This document shows, in pieces, positions 9,915 through 18,387 of a stretch of DNA of 64,000 nucleotides. Under the pieces are notes generated by a model. The model made no database searches, was not told where the DNA came from, and was given only the letters and a program-made list of their open reading frames with translations. Origin of the DNA: Pseudomonas nitroreducens TX1 (GTDB lineage: Bacteria > Pseudomonadota > Gammaproteobacteria > Pseudomonadales > Pseudomonadaceae); the NCBI RefSeq assembly GCF_000313755.1, contig NZ_AMZB01000135.1, positions 62,001 through 126,000 on the forward strand, read 5' to 3'. The stretch's first letter is position 1; every line of letters begins with the position of its first letter. The translations under genes were made by a program, and so were the position numbers.

Positions 9915-11618
9915 TCAGGCCGACTGCGGCAACTCGTCGTCGCTGCTGGCCCTTTCGGCCCCCTGACGCTCCACCCGCTCGACCATCCCTCGGGCGATTT
10001 CCCGCTCGCCCATGATCACCAGGCTGGCGCCGTTCTGCTCCAGGTAATCCACCTCGGCGTCGAAGTGGGCGCGGGCGATGACGTCCAGGTTCGGGTTGAT
10101 CGCCCGCGCGTGGCTGGAGATCGTCCCGGCCTCGAAGCCGTTGGGGATGGCGATCAGCAGCCAGCGCGCCGAGGTGATGTTGGCCTGGGCCAGGACATCG
10201 GGATTGGCGGCATTGCCGACTACCACGCAGAGCCCGTGTTCGCGCAGTTCGGCGGCTTTTTCGCGCTTGTCCTCGATCACCACCAGCGGGACCTTGGCCT
10301 TGCGCAGGCGCTCGCTGACCAGCGCGCCGACGCGGCCGTGGCCGATGAGGATCGCGTGATTCTGCTCCAGTACCGGTGGCGGTAGATCCGGAGCTTCCAC
10401 CTGGACCACGCCCGGATCGGCTTCGGCCTTCTGCTCCTGGCGTGCCTGCAGGCGATCGATGGCGATGAACAGCAGCGGGTTGACCAGGATTGACAGGATC
10501 GCGCCAGCCAGCACCAGGTCGCGGCCGGCTTCGGGCAGCAGGTTCAGGGTCACGCCCAGGCCGACCAGGATGAAGGAGAACTCGCCGATCTGCGCCAGGC
10601 TCGCGGCGATGGTCAACGCGGTGCTGTTGGGGTGGCCGAACATCCGCACGATGATGTAGGCCGCGACCGACTTGCCGAAGACGATGACCAGGAAGGTCGC
10701 CAGCACCGGCAGGGGCTCGTGGATCAGGATGGCCGGGTTGAACAGCATGCCGACGGAGACGAAGAACAGCACGGCGAAGGCGTCGCGCAGCGGCAGCGAG
10801 TTTTCCGCCGCCTCGTGGCTGAGCTCGGATTCGTTGAGGATCATCCCGGCGAAGAAGGCACCCAGGGCGAAGGACACGCCGAAGATCACCGCCGAGCCGT
10901 AGGCGATGCCCAGCGCGATGGCCAGCACGGCCAGCGTGAAGAGTTCGCGCGAGCCGGTCTTGGCCACGCGCTCCAGCACCCAGGGCACGAAGCGGCGACC
11001 GCCCAGGATCATCACCGCGACGAAGGCGGCGACCTTGCCCAGGGTCAGCAGGATCGGCATCAGCAGGCCGCCGTCGCCACCGTCGGAGGTGCCGCCCAGC
11101 GAGCCGGCCAGCGCGGGCAGCAGGACCAGGGTGAGGACCATGGCGAGGTCTTCGACGATCAGCCAGCCGATGGCGATGCGCCCGCGCTTGGTGTCGATCA
11201 GCTGGCGCTGCTCCAGCGCCCGCAGCAGCACGACGGTACTGGCCACCGACAGCGCGAGGCCGAAGACCAGGCCGCCGCCGAAGTTCCATCCCATCATCCA
11301 GGCGAGGCCCAGGCCGAGCAGGGTGGCGACGCCGATCTGCACCACCGCGCCGGGGATGGCGATGGCTTTTACCGACAGCAGGTCTTTCAGCGAGAAGTGC
11401 AGGCCGACGCCGAACATCAGCAGGATCACGCCCAGTTCGGCGATTTCCGTGGACAGCGCCTGGTCGGCGACGTAACCGGGGGTGAAGGGGCCGGCCAGTA
11501 CGCCGGCGAGCAGGTAGCCCACCAGCGGCGAAATACGCAGGCGGTTGGCCAGGGCGCCGAGGACGAAGGCCAGCACAAAGCCGACGGCGAGTGTGGTCAG
11601 TAATGGGGTGTGATGCAT
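9915..11618 (-). CDS. CPA2 cation/proton antiporter with C-terminal TrkA-N domain (YbaL/RosB type)
   Basis: A 567-residue Kef-type antiporter. The first about 390 residues form the Na+/H+ exchanger membrane domain (RISPLVGYLLAGVLAGPF, LGVILLMFGVGLHFSLKDL). A Rossmann RCK/TrkA-N domain follows (ILIGHGRVGALVSERL, about 415-530). I chose the ATG at 11618, giving MHHTPLL, because E. coli YbaL starts almost identically. It probably exchanges K+ or Na+ for protons under nucleotide or thiol control. Ion specificity cannot be read from the sequence. Confidence 0.88.
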   Translation of the reverse strand: MHHTPLLTTLAVGFVLAFVLGALANRLRISPLVGYLLAGVLAGPFTPGYVADQALSTEIAELGVILLMFGVGLHFSLKDLLSVKAIAIPGAVVQIGVATLLGLGLAWMMGWNFGGGLVFGLALSVASTVVLLRALEQRQLIDTKRGRIAIGWLIVEDLAMVLTLVLLPALAGSLGGTSDGGDGGLLMPILLTLGKVAAFVAVMILGGRRFVPWVLERVAKTGSRELFTLAVLAIALGIAYGSAVIFGVSFALGAFFAGMILNESELSHEAAENSLPLRDAFAVLFFVSVGMLFNPAILIHEPLPVLATFLVIVFGKSVAAYIIVRMFGHPNSTALTIAASLAQIGEFSFILVGLGVTLNLLPEAGRDLVLAGAILSILVNPLLFIAIDRLQARQEQKAEADPGVVQVEAPDLPPPVLEQNHAILIGHGRVGALVSERLRKAKVPLVVIEDKREKAAELREHGLCVVVGNAANPDVLAQANITSARWLLIAIPNGFEAGTISSHARAINPNLDVIARAHFDAEVDYLEQNGASLVIMGEREIARGMVERVERQGAERASSDDELPQSA

Positions 11619-11827
11619 GGTCTGGGCTCCGGGCACTCAGGGAGCGACCGGACTGCGCATCAGCACCGGGTCGCTCGACGGTGGGTCACGGGGGCAAACC
11701 CGCGTATGAAAAGTCTAGGCGTAGTAATGAATTCCTACCTTGCTTTCACGCAAGGGTAACCTGTTGACGCATCGGGAAATTTCCGCGGCACGAAGGATTT
11801 CTTTTCAGGAAATGTCGGGAACGTCTG

Positions 11828-12307
11828 TCATTCGTGGCGAAGCTCGGCGTAGCGCTGTTCCAGCTCCTGACGAATTTGCCGACGCTGCTGGGCCTGGGCA
11901 AAACGACGTTTCTCATCCTTGGTCTGTGGGACCAGCTGCGGCACCTCGATCGGTTTACGCTCGTCGTCCAGCGCCACCATGGTGAAGAAGCAGCTGTTGG
12001 TGTGGCGCACGGACTTCTCGCGGATGTTCTCGGTGACCACTTTCACGCCGATCTCCATGGAGGTGCGGCCGGTGTAGTTCACCGAGGCGAGGAAGGTGAC
12101 CAGTTCGCCGACATGGATGGGCTGGCGGAAGATCACCTGGTCCACCGACAGGGTCACCACGTAGTAGCCGGCGTAGCGGCTGGCACAGGCGTAGGCGACC
12201 TCGTCGAGGTACTTGAGCAGGGTGCCCCCGTGGACATTGCCGGAGAAGTTGGCCATGTCGGGAGTCATCAGGACGGTCATGCTGAGCTGGTGGTTGCCAG
12301 GTTCCAT
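11828..12307 (-). CDS. acyl-CoA thioesterase, YciA-like hotdog family
   Basis: A 159-residue hotdog-fold thioesterase that hydrolyses acyl-CoA. The signature region is MANFSGNVHGGTLLKYLDE (residues 18-36), with the catalytic-site Asp in the last residues, followed by ASVNYTGRTSMEIG. The C-terminus is a charged, probably coiled-coil helix. The frame is open upstream, but the ATG at 12307 gives the conserved N-terminus. The length is typical. Confidence 0.85.
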   Translation of the reverse strand: MEPGNHQLSMTVLMTPDMANFSGNVHGGTLLKYLDEVAYACASRYAGYYVVTLSVDQVIFRQPIHVGELVTFLASVNYTGRTSMEIGVKVVTENIREKSVRHTNSCFFTMVALDDERKPIEVPQLVPQTKDEKRRFAQAQQRRQIRQELEQRYAELRHE

Positions 12308-12467
12308 GGAATTCTCTTCGGAATCGTCTGGGGAAAAGGAAAGGGCCTTACTCTGGACAACCTGAGCGCGGCGCGCGACACAGTTTTTTCTATACCGCCG
12401 ATTGGCGGCCGGCACCAGTAGACCCTTCGCCAGTGGCATTTCCGCCGTTCGATCAACGCCCGTAACG

Positions 12468-12492
12468 AAAACGGGCGACCCCTGGCCGCCCG
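12468..12492 (-). terminator. intrinsic terminator after the SDR gene
   Basis: CGGGCG (12472-12477) pairs with CGCCCG (12487-12492). The A run at 12468-12471 gives a T run when read on the minus strand, directly after the SDR stop at 12509. Confidence 0.55.
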
Positions 12493-12508
12493 CTCGTTAA
12501 CTGCCGGC

Positions 12509-13267
12509 TCAGCGGCCGGCGGAAAGACCGAAGTCGATGGCCAGGTCCGCGCCGGTGATGGCTTCGGATTCCGGCTTGCACAGGTACCAGACCAGTTCGG
12601 CGACTTCCTCGGGGCGGATGAAGCGCGCCACCTTGCCCTGTGGATAGTCCTTGAGCAGCTCAAGTTTGTAGGCTGCCGGATTGCCCTGGCCATAGCGTTC
12701 GGCCTGATAGTCGAGCATCGGTGTGGCGATGTCGGCCGGGGAGATGGCGTTGACCCGCACGCCGGATTCGGCCAGTTCCAGCGCCAGGGTACGGGTGAGC
12801 ATGGTCAATGCCGCCTTGCTCGCGCAGTAGGCTGCCGAGCCGCGATAGGCCTGGCGCCCGGAATCGCTGGAGATGTTGACGATGCAGCCGTGGTTTTCCT
12901 TGAGGTACGGCGTCGCCGCCTGGCACATGTAGAAGGCGGCCTTCAGGTTCACGCCCATGACCAGGTCGAAGTCATCTTCGTTGAAGTCTTCCACCGGGCC
13001 TTCGCGCCAGACGCCGGCGGCGTTCACCAGGGCATCGAGGCGGCCGGTGCGGGCGAGGATGTCGGACATCAGGCTGTGGCAGTTGTCGGCGCGTCGCAGG
13101 TCGCCGACGGCGGTGGCGTCCAGCGGAACCTGGGCGTTGAGCGCATGCAGGCCGGCTTTGTCCACGTCGGTTGCGGCGATGCGCCAGTGGCTTTGGGCGA
13201 AACGTTTGGCGATGGCTTTTCCGAGGCCACCGGCGGCGCCGGTGATCAGTACGACGGGAGTGCTCAT
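12509..13267 (-). CDS. short-chain dehydrogenase/reductase
   Basis: A 252-residue classical SDR. The NAD(P)-binding motif is TGAAGGLGKAIA (residues 9-20), the NAG motif is VNAAGVW, the catalytic Ser is in NISSDSG, and YCASK carries the catalytic Tyr and Lys. An Asp after the second strand (ATDVDKAG) favours NAD+. It has its own long leader (13268-13420) and precedes the amine-catabolism genes on the same strand. The substrate is unknown. The order resembles PA5521-PA5525 of P. aeruginosa as I remember it. Confidence 0.85.
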   Translation of the reverse strand: MSTPVVLITGAAGGLGKAIAKRFAQSHWRIAATDVDKAGLHALNAQVPLDATAVGDLRRADNCHSLMSDILARTGRLDALVNAAGVWREGPVEDFNEDDFDLVMGVNLKAAFYMCQAATPYLKENHGCIVNISSDSGRQAYRGSAAYCASKAALTMLTRTLALELAESGVRVNAISPADIATPMLDYQAERYGQGNPAAYKLELLKDYPQGKVARFIRPEEVAELVWYLCKPESEAITGADLAIDFGLSAGR

Positions 13268-13425
13268 TGTCTACGGGTTCTCCCTGCCTGAGAGAGGACG
13301 GCGGCCGGCAGGCAGTACCGGCGGCGCCGAAAGGACCACGAGGCGCGTCTGCGCCCCGTGCAATTACAGACCAAGAAAAGACCAGATTCTTCAGTCTGAC
13401 AGGGTAAATTTTTCGTAAGGCTTTC
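13268..13425 (-). promoter_or_regulatory. possible structured leader of the SDR gene
   Basis: Read on the minus strand, this leader can fold with an outer ACGGG/CCCGT stem, a GGCGC-GTCT-GCGCC hairpin and a seven-bp CTGCCTG/CAGGCAG stem. Just before the start codon it carries CTCTCAGGCA, the phrase that closes glycine riboswitch aptamers. The conserved P3 core of that riboswitch (GCCGAAGG-AGCAA) is not present, so I do not call it one. Confidence 0.25.
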
Positions 13426-13511
13426 GCGTGTCGGCGGGTGAGCCGATCGGCGGCCCCGCGGGTTGCTGCCCCTACAAGAGCCGTTTTGCTTCCGCCGATT
13501 CGGTCATCCCA

Positions 13512-14879
13512 TCACGCGTGATGCAGGTACCAGCGCCAATCCTGCTCGCCGACCTCGCCCATGAACTGGCGGTATTCCTCCCACTTGATCGCCAGGAACA
13601 CCTTGAGGAAGTCCTCGCCCAGCGCTTCGCGGGCCCAGGTGGAAGCCTCCAGGGCGCGCAGCGCGGTGAGCCAGTCGGTGGGAAGAAACTCGGTGGCCTG
13701 CTCGTAGCCGTTGCCGACGACGGGCGCGCCCGGGTCGATCTGCTCGCGGATACCTTCGTGGATGGCCGCGAGGATCGCCGCCGCCGCGAGATACGGGTTG
13801 GCATCGGCGCCGCAGATGCGGTGCTCGATGTGCCGGCTCTTGGCCGGGCCCCCGGGCACGCGGAACGACACGGTGCGGTTGTTCACGCCCCAGCTCTTGG
13901 CCAGCGGTGCGTAGCTGTTGGCCTGGAAGCGGCGGAAGGAGTTGGCGTTGGGGCAGAAGATCGCCAGCGAATCCAGCAGGCGCGCCATCATGCCGCCGAT
14001 GGAGTGGCGCAGCAGCGCCGTGCCATGGATGTCTTCGCTGGCGTAGAGGTTGTTGCCCTGCTCGTCGGCCAGGCTGACGTGCAGGTGCATGCCGGAGCCG
14101 GCGCGGTCGCCGAACGGCTTGGCCATGAAGCAGGCCTGCAGCCCGTGCTTGTTCGCCACGCCCTTCACCAGGCGTTTGTAGCGCACGCCTTCGTCGATGG
14201 CCTGCATGACGTCGAAGCGGTGTTCCAGGGTCAGTTCGACCTGGCCCGGCGCGTACTCGGAGATCGCCGTGCGCACGGGAAGGCCCTGCACTTCGCAGGC
14301 GGCGTAGAGGTCGTCGAGGAACGGCTGCAGTTGTTCCAGCTCGTAGACGCCATAGACCTGCGGCGCTTCCGGGCGGATGCCGTTCATTTGCAGCGCCGGT
14401 TGCGGGCGACCGTTGGCGTCGCGTTGCTTGTCCAGCAGGTAGAACTCCAGCTCCACGGCCATCACCGGGTGCAAGCCGTCGGCCTTCAGCCGGTCGACCA
14501 CACGGGAAAGCGCATGGCGCGGATCGGCTGGCGTGGCGGGCAGGCCCTGGGTCGGGTGCATGCTCACCTGCAGTTGGCCGGTGGGGCTGGTGCGCCAGGG
14601 TTGCAGCGTCAGGCTGCCGGGCAGCGGGTAGGTCCAGCAATCGGCGTCGGCCACTTCCCAGACCAACCCGGTGCCTTCGACGTCTTCGCCCTGCACGGTC
14701 AGCGCGAGGATCGAGCTGGGCAGCGGACGGCCGTTGTCGTAGATCGCCAGGAGCTCGTCACGGTGCAGCAGCTTGCCGCGGGGGATGCCGTTGGAGTCGA
14801 TGATGAAGAGTTCGATGCTGCGCACGTCCGGGTGGGCGGCGAGGAAGGCTTCGGCTTCCTTTCGATCGGCGAATTGCAT
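13512..14879 (-). CDS. glutamine synthetase-like gamma-glutamyl-amine ligase (PuuA/PauA family)
   Basis: A 455-residue GS-fold enzyme, shorter than GlnA. Active-site motifs are present: AVELEFYLLD, GSGMHLHVSL (the His/Gly loop), NSFRRFQANSYAP and ADANPYLAAAA. GlnA's adenylylation site is not evident. The subgroup condenses glutamate with polyamines or other amines as the first step of the gamma-glutamylation route; in P. aeruginosa several PauA paralogues exist, one at this syntenic place (PA5522 from memory). It is followed on the minus strand by the SDR and preceded by the aminotransferase, so a role in amine catabolism is likely. The exact amine is unknown. Confidence 0.85.
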   Translation of the reverse strand: MQFADRKEAEAFLAAHPDVRSIELFIIDSNGIPRGKLLHRDELLAIYDNGRPLPSSILALTVQGEDVEGTGLVWEVADADCWTYPLPGSLTLQPWRTSPTGQLQVSMHPTQGLPATPADPRHALSRVVDRLKADGLHPVMAVELEFYLLDKQRDANGRPQPALQMNGIRPEAPQVYGVYELEQLQPFLDDLYAACEVQGLPVRTAISEYAPGQVELTLEHRFDVMQAIDEGVRYKRLVKGVANKHGLQACFMAKPFGDRAGSGMHLHVSLADEQGNNLYASEDIHGTALLRHSIGGMMARLLDSLAIFCPNANSFRRFQANSYAPLAKSWGVNNRTVSFRVPGGPAKSRHIEHRICGADANPYLAAAAILAAIHEGIREQIDPGAPVVGNGYEQATEFLPTDWLTALRALEASTWAREALGEDFLKVFLAIKWEEYRQFMGEVGEQDWRWYLHHA

Positions 14880-14921
14880 GATGGTCCTCGGTGGCGCGGT
14901 GCGCCGGAGTATGTGCTCTTC

Positions 14922-14997
14922 GTAGGAGCGAGCTTGCTCGCGAACCAGCTCCGCTGCGGACCCGCAGGAGAACGTTCGCGAGCAAGCTCGCTCCTAC
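14922..14997. repeat. REP pair, two canonical inverted arms
   Basis: The 24-nt arm starting GTAGGAGCGAGCTTGC (14922-14945) is matched by its exact inverse at 14974-14997. It sits in the 133-bp gap between the aminotransferase and glutamine-synthetase-like genes, where it may stabilise or separate their transcripts. Confidence 0.9.
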
Positions 14998-15012
14998 AGG
15001 GTCAGGTGTCGA

Positions 15013-16407
15013 TCAGGCCTCACGCGCGCCAGGAATCGCCAGCAGCTCGCTGATGCCGGCATCCAGCGTCGCGATCAGGCGATCCACGTCGTCGGCGGTG
15101 GTGTCCGGGCAGCACAGGGTCATGTTGTGGAACGGCGTGATCAGGATGCCGCGGTTGATCAGGTACAGGTGCAGGGCCATCTGCAGCTCGTCGTGGAAGG
15201 CGGCTTCGGCCTCGGCGCCGGTGCGCGGGGAGACGGGGCAGAACTGGAATTCGCTGCGCGCGCCCAGTTCGGTCACCGACCACTTCAGCTCGTGCTTGGC
15301 GATCAGCGCGCGGAAGCCGTCGGCCAGGCGCTTGGCCAGCGGCAACATGTGGTCATAGGCTGCCTGGGTCATGACCTGCTCCAGGTTGGCGCGCATGCAG
15401 TGCATGGCCAGGGCGTTGGCCGAGAGCGTGGTGCCCATGCCGCTGTGGCCGTGGCCATGGCTGTCTTCCTGGGCATTCTTGCGCGAGGCGGCCATGCGTT
15501 CGGCCATCTCCGCACTGCAGCCGAAAATGCCGCACGGCACGCCGCCGGCGATCGGCTTGCCGACCACGAAGAAGTCCGGGTCGAGGTTCCACAGCTGGGT
15601 GCAACCGCCGATGTTGGTGGAGATGGTGTGGGTTTCGTCGATGATCAGCAGTGAACCGTACTTGCGTGTCAGTTCGCGGCACTTCTGCATGAAGCCCGGA
15701 TCGGGCAGGACCATGCCGATGTTGGTCATCGCCGGCTCGCACAGCAGGGCGCAGACGTCGCCCTGGGCCAGCGCGGCTTCCAGCGCCTCGACGTCGTTGA
15801 AGGGGATGGAACGGCTGTGCTGGGTCAGGTCGTAGGCCTGGCCGACCAGGCCGGAGCGGTGCACGGTCTCGCCATCGCGGTAGCGCACCATCACGTCGTC
15901 GACGGTGCCGTGGTAGCAGCCGTCGAACACCAGCAGGGTCTTGCGCTGGGTCACCGCACGGGCCCAGCGCAGCACATAGCGGTTGGAGTCGGTGGCGGTG
16001 GCGGTCACCTGCCAGTAAGGCAGGCCGAAGCGCGCGGCGAGCAGTTCGCCGCAGACCACCGCATCTTCCCCCGGAAGCATGGTGGTCAGGCCCCGCGCAC
16101 CTTGTTCGGCGAGGGCGCGGGCAATGGGCGCCGGCGAGTGGCCGAACATGCTGCCGGTGTCGCCCAGGCAGAAGTCCACGTAGTCATGGCCGTCCACGTC
16201 ATGGAAGCGGGCGCCCTGGGCGCGTTCGACGAACAGCGGGCAGGGCGTGGACCAGTCGGCCATCCAGTGCATCGGCACGCCAGCGTACAGCGACTTGCGC
16301 GCGCGCTCGGCGAGGGCGACGGACTTGGGATTCTGTTCCAGGAAGCGCTGGCGCTCGCGGGCGGTGAAGAGATCCACGGCCGGTTGGGCGATTCCGCTGG
16401 CGGTCAT
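15013..16407 (-). CDS. class-III PLP-dependent aminotransferase
   Basis: A 464-residue aminotransferase of the class-III (omega/GSA) fold. The PLP lysine lies in FVVGKPIAGGVP, the cofactor Asp in LLIIDETHTIS, and VFDGCYHGTVDDV matches the substrate/phosphate loop. I chose the ATG at 16407 (MTASGIAQPAV) because a GAGGTG sequence precedes it; the frame is open a few codons further. It is divergent from the SDR/GntR operon with two palindromes between them. It probably transaminates an amine or amino acid in the same pathway as the glutamine-synthetase-like ligase. The substrate is unknown. Confidence 0.82.
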   Translation of the reverse strand: MTASGIAQPAVDLFTARERQRFLEQNPKSVALAERARKSLYAGVPMHWMADWSTPCPLFVERAQGARFHDVDGHDYVDFCLGDTGSMFGHSPAPIARALAEQGARGLTTMLPGEDAVVCGELLAARFGLPYWQVTATATDSNRYVLRWARAVTQRKTLLVFDGCYHGTVDDVMVRYRDGETVHRSGLVGQAYDLTQHSRSIPFNDVEALEAALAQGDVCALLCEPAMTNIGMVLPDPGFMQKCRELTRKYGSLLIIDETHTISTNIGGCTQLWNLDPDFFVVGKPIAGGVPCGIFGCSAEMAERMAASRKNAQEDSHGHGHSGMGTTLSANALAMHCMRANLEQVMTQAAYDHMLPLAKRLADGFRALIAKHELKWSVTELGARSEFQFCPVSPRTGAEAEAAFHDELQMALHLYLINRGILITPFHNMTLCCPDTTADDVDRLIATLDAGISELLAIPGAREA

Positions 16408-16445
16408 GTTGCACACCTCGTTTGTTATTTCACACATCATCCGTT

Positions 16446-16455
16446 TGTGATCACA
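16446..16455. promoter_or_regulatory. palindromic operator candidate TGTGATCACA (aminotransferase side)
   Basis: TGTGATCACA, extended to TTTGTGA/TCACAAA at 16444-16457, lies 39 bp before the aminotransferase start. An identical core recurs 63 bp away on the other side of the divergent promoter region. It is a candidate site for the GntR regulator encoded at 17,398. Confidence 0.6.
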
Positions 16456-16508
16456 AAAATGTCAATACAGCGGACCAAACGCCTGATAATCTGCCCTGTA
16501 ACGAATTC

Positions 16509-16518
16509 TGTGATCACA
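16509..16518. promoter_or_regulatory. palindromic operator candidate TGTGATCACA (SDR side)
   Basis: The second copy, extended to TCTGTGA/TCACAGA at 16507-16520, lies 17 bp before the SDR start codon and just ahead of its Shine-Dalgarno AGGGAGGG. That position suits repression of the SDR-GntR operon. Confidence 0.6.
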
Positions 16519-16534
16519 GATAGGGAGGGTACCG

Positions 16535-17323
16535 ATGACCGATGTCAGGAATGAGTCCATCTGGGCGGGTCAGGTCGCGCTGGTGAGTGGCGCCGGCAGC
16601 GAGTCCGGCATCGGCTTCGCCAGCGCCCGCCGGCTGGCGCGCAATGGTGTGAAACTGCTGCTCACCGCCAGCAGCGAGCGCGTCCTGCAGCGGGCGCAGG
16701 AGCTGCGTGCCGAAGGCTTCGAAGCCCGCGCACTGGCAGCCGACCTGACCCGCGAGGACGACGTCCGCGCCCTGGCCGAATGGGGGCAGGCGCAATGGGG
16801 AAGGGTAGACGTACTGGTGAACAACGCCGGCATGGCCATGCAGGGCAGCCCGGAACCCTTCGCCGATCTGGCGGCAATGGACCTGGCGACCTGGAACCTG
16901 TCGCTGGCGCGCAACCTGACCAGCGCCTTCCTGCTCACCCGCGCGTTGCTGCCGGGGATGCTGGAGCGCGGCTATGGGCGCATCGTCAACATCAGTTCCA
17001 CCACCGGCGTGCGCGGAAGCAATCCGGGCGAATCGGCGTACAGCGCGGCCAAGGCCGGGATGCTCGGCATGAGTATGGGCCTGGCGCTGGAAGTGGCGCG
17101 CCGCGGAGTGACGGTGAACAGCGTGGCGCCGGGCTGGATTGCCACCGGTTCCAGCAGCGACGAAGAAATCCAGGCCGGACGGCGCACGCCGCTCGGCCGT
17201 TCCGGGCGACCGGAGGAGGTGGCGGCCGCCATCGCCTTCCTGGCCTCGCCCGAAGCCAGCTACATCACCGGCGAAGTGCTGGTGGTGGATGGCGGCAACT
17301 GTCTGATCGAGAACAAGGGATAA
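16535..17323 (+). CDS. short-chain dehydrogenase/reductase, FabG-like
   Basis: A 262-residue SDR. The nucleotide motif is VSGAGSESGIGFASA (residues about 16-30), with VNNAGMA, NISSTTG and the catalytic Tyr/Lys in YSAAKAGM. A very good ribosome site (AGGGAGGG) lies seven bases before the ATG. It is divergent from the aminotransferase and upstream of the GntR gene, so it is probably the first gene of a self-regulated operon. The substrate is not predictable; a hydroxy or oxo intermediate of amine breakdown is a reasonable guess. Confidence 0.87.
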   Translation: MTDVRNESIWAGQVALVSGAGSESGIGFASARRLARNGVKLLLTASSERVLQRAQELRAEGFEARALAADLTREDDVRALAEWGQAQWGRVDVLVNNAGMAMQGSPEPFADLAAMDLATWNLSLARNLTSAFLLTRALLPGMLERGYGRIVNISSTTGVRGSNPGESAYSAAKAGMLGMSMGLALEVARRGVTVNSVAPGWIATGSSSDEEIQAGRRTPLGRSGRPEEVAAAIAFLASPEASYITGEVLVVDGGNCLIENKG

Positions 17324-17328
17324 GCACG

Positions 17329-17391
17329 ATGAAACACGACTGCAGCCTGACCTTCGCCCAACTGCCGGCGCCGCCGGCCGGCCGGGAGTGA
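17329..17391 (+). CDS. possible 20-aa small ORF between SDR and GntR genes
   Basis: An ATG five bases after the SDR stop opens a 20-codon frame (MKHDCSLTFAQLPAPPAGRE). Its stop overlaps the probable ribosome site of the GntR gene (GGGAGTGA). The spacing would suit translational coupling, but nothing else supports it as a real product. Confidence 0.25.
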   Translation: MKHDCSLTFAQLPAPPAGRE

Positions 17392-17397
17392 ATCGCG

Positions 17398-18063
17398 ATG
17401 GCCGACAACCTTCAGGAACAGCTGTACCAGAATCTGCGCCAGGCCCTGCTGAGCGGGCGCTTCCAGCCCGGCGAGCGGCTCAAGATCCGCGACCTGGCCG
17501 ATGAATGGGGCACCAGCCCGATGCCGGTTCGCGCCGCCCTGCAACGGCTGGTGGCAGAGGGGGCGCTCGAAGGCGAGCCACAGCGCTCGCTACGGGTGCC
17601 GGTGATGACCCGCGAGCGCTACCTGCAGATCCTGCAGGTGCGGCAATCCCTGGAGGGGCTGGCAGTGGAAGACGCGGCCCGGCATCTGACGCCCGCCGAC
17701 CTGGCGCTGCTGCGCGATTGCACCGAACGCATGGAAAGCGCGCTGAATGCCCGCGACGTCCACGGCTACCTGGAGGCCAACAGCCTGTTCCACCTGACGC
17801 TCTACCGCGCCTGTGGCAATCCCACGCTGCTGCGGATGATCGAGGCGCTGTGGCTGCAGGTCGGGCCCTTCTTCAACCGGCTGTTCACCGAGGCCGACCT
17901 GTCGCTGCGCCTGAACGACTTCCACGAAGACACCCTGCAGGCGCTGGAGCGCGGCGATGGCGCGGGCGCGCGCAAAGCCATCGAACAGGACCTGGGCTAC
18001 TGTGGCCAGTACCTGCTCAACCTGCTGGAGCTGGAAAGCGGGGGAAGGCTCGGGGCGCGCTAG
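17398..18063 (+). CDS. GntR-family regulator, FadR/FCD subgroup
   Basis: A 221-residue regulator. The winged HTH spans about residues 10-70 (GERLKIRDLADEWGTSPMPV), and the all-helical FCD ligand domain spans about 75-210 with metal-ligand His residues in NSLFHLTLYRACGN and LNDFHEDTLQAL. FCD proteins bind small carboxylates. Position at the end of the SDR operon and the twin palindromes at 16,446 and 16,509 suggest local autoregulation. Confidence 0.88.
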   Translation: MADNLQEQLYQNLRQALLSGRFQPGERLKIRDLADEWGTSPMPVRAALQRLVAEGALEGEPQRSLRVPVMTRERYLQILQVRQSLEGLAVEDAARHLTPADLALLRDCTERMESALNARDVHGYLEANSLFHLTLYRACGNPTLLRMIEALWLQVGPFFNRLFTEADLSLRLNDFHEDTLQALERGDGAGARKAIEQDLGYCGQYLLNLLELESGGRLGAR

Positions 18064-18071
18064 GGCGCCCT

Positions 18072-18284
18072 TCACGGGGTCTTGATGAAGCGGACGTTGT
18101 CCTTCTTGATCAGGATCGTCTCGCCGTTGAGCTGTTCGAATTCGTAGTAGTCATTGTATTTGTCGTAGTCGGAGTGATCCTTCACCAGGATTTCGCTGCC
18201 GTCCTGCAGCGTCACCACGGCCTTGTCGGCGCATCCGGCGAGGCCGAGCAGCAACAGGCAGGTGAACAAGGCTTTCAACTTCAT
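18072..18284 (-). CDS. small lipoprotein, YgdI/YgdR (DUF903) family
   Basis: A 70-residue lipoprotein. The signal peptide MKLKALFTCLLLLGLAGC ends in the lipobox LAGC with Cys18. The mature part (VTLQDGSEILVKD, ETILIKKDNVRFI) is the small beta-rich SH3-like DUF903 domain. I chose the ATG at 18284. It is anchored in the cell envelope; its role is unknown. It converges with the GntR gene, nine bases apart. Confidence 0.85.
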   Translation of the reverse strand: MKLKALFTCLLLLGLAGCADKAVVTLQDGSEILVKDHSDYDKYNDYYEFEQLNGETILIKKDNVRFIKTP

Positions 18285-18387
18285 AGTTTCTCCACGGGGC
18301 ATCGTACCCGCCCGGGCAGCAAGGGCTGGAGGTACGCTGGGTTGCCTGTGTGACCATGGAAGTTTCAGGAAATTCCGACACCCCCCT

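Noticed and set aside
13268-13425. Calling a glycine riboswitch
   Set aside because: Only the terminal CTCTCAGGCA phrase matches; the invariant core loop is missing.
16446-16518. Calling the two palindromes Vfr/Crp sites
   Set aside because: Crp-type sites need a six-base spacer between TGTGA and TCACA; here the spacer is zero.
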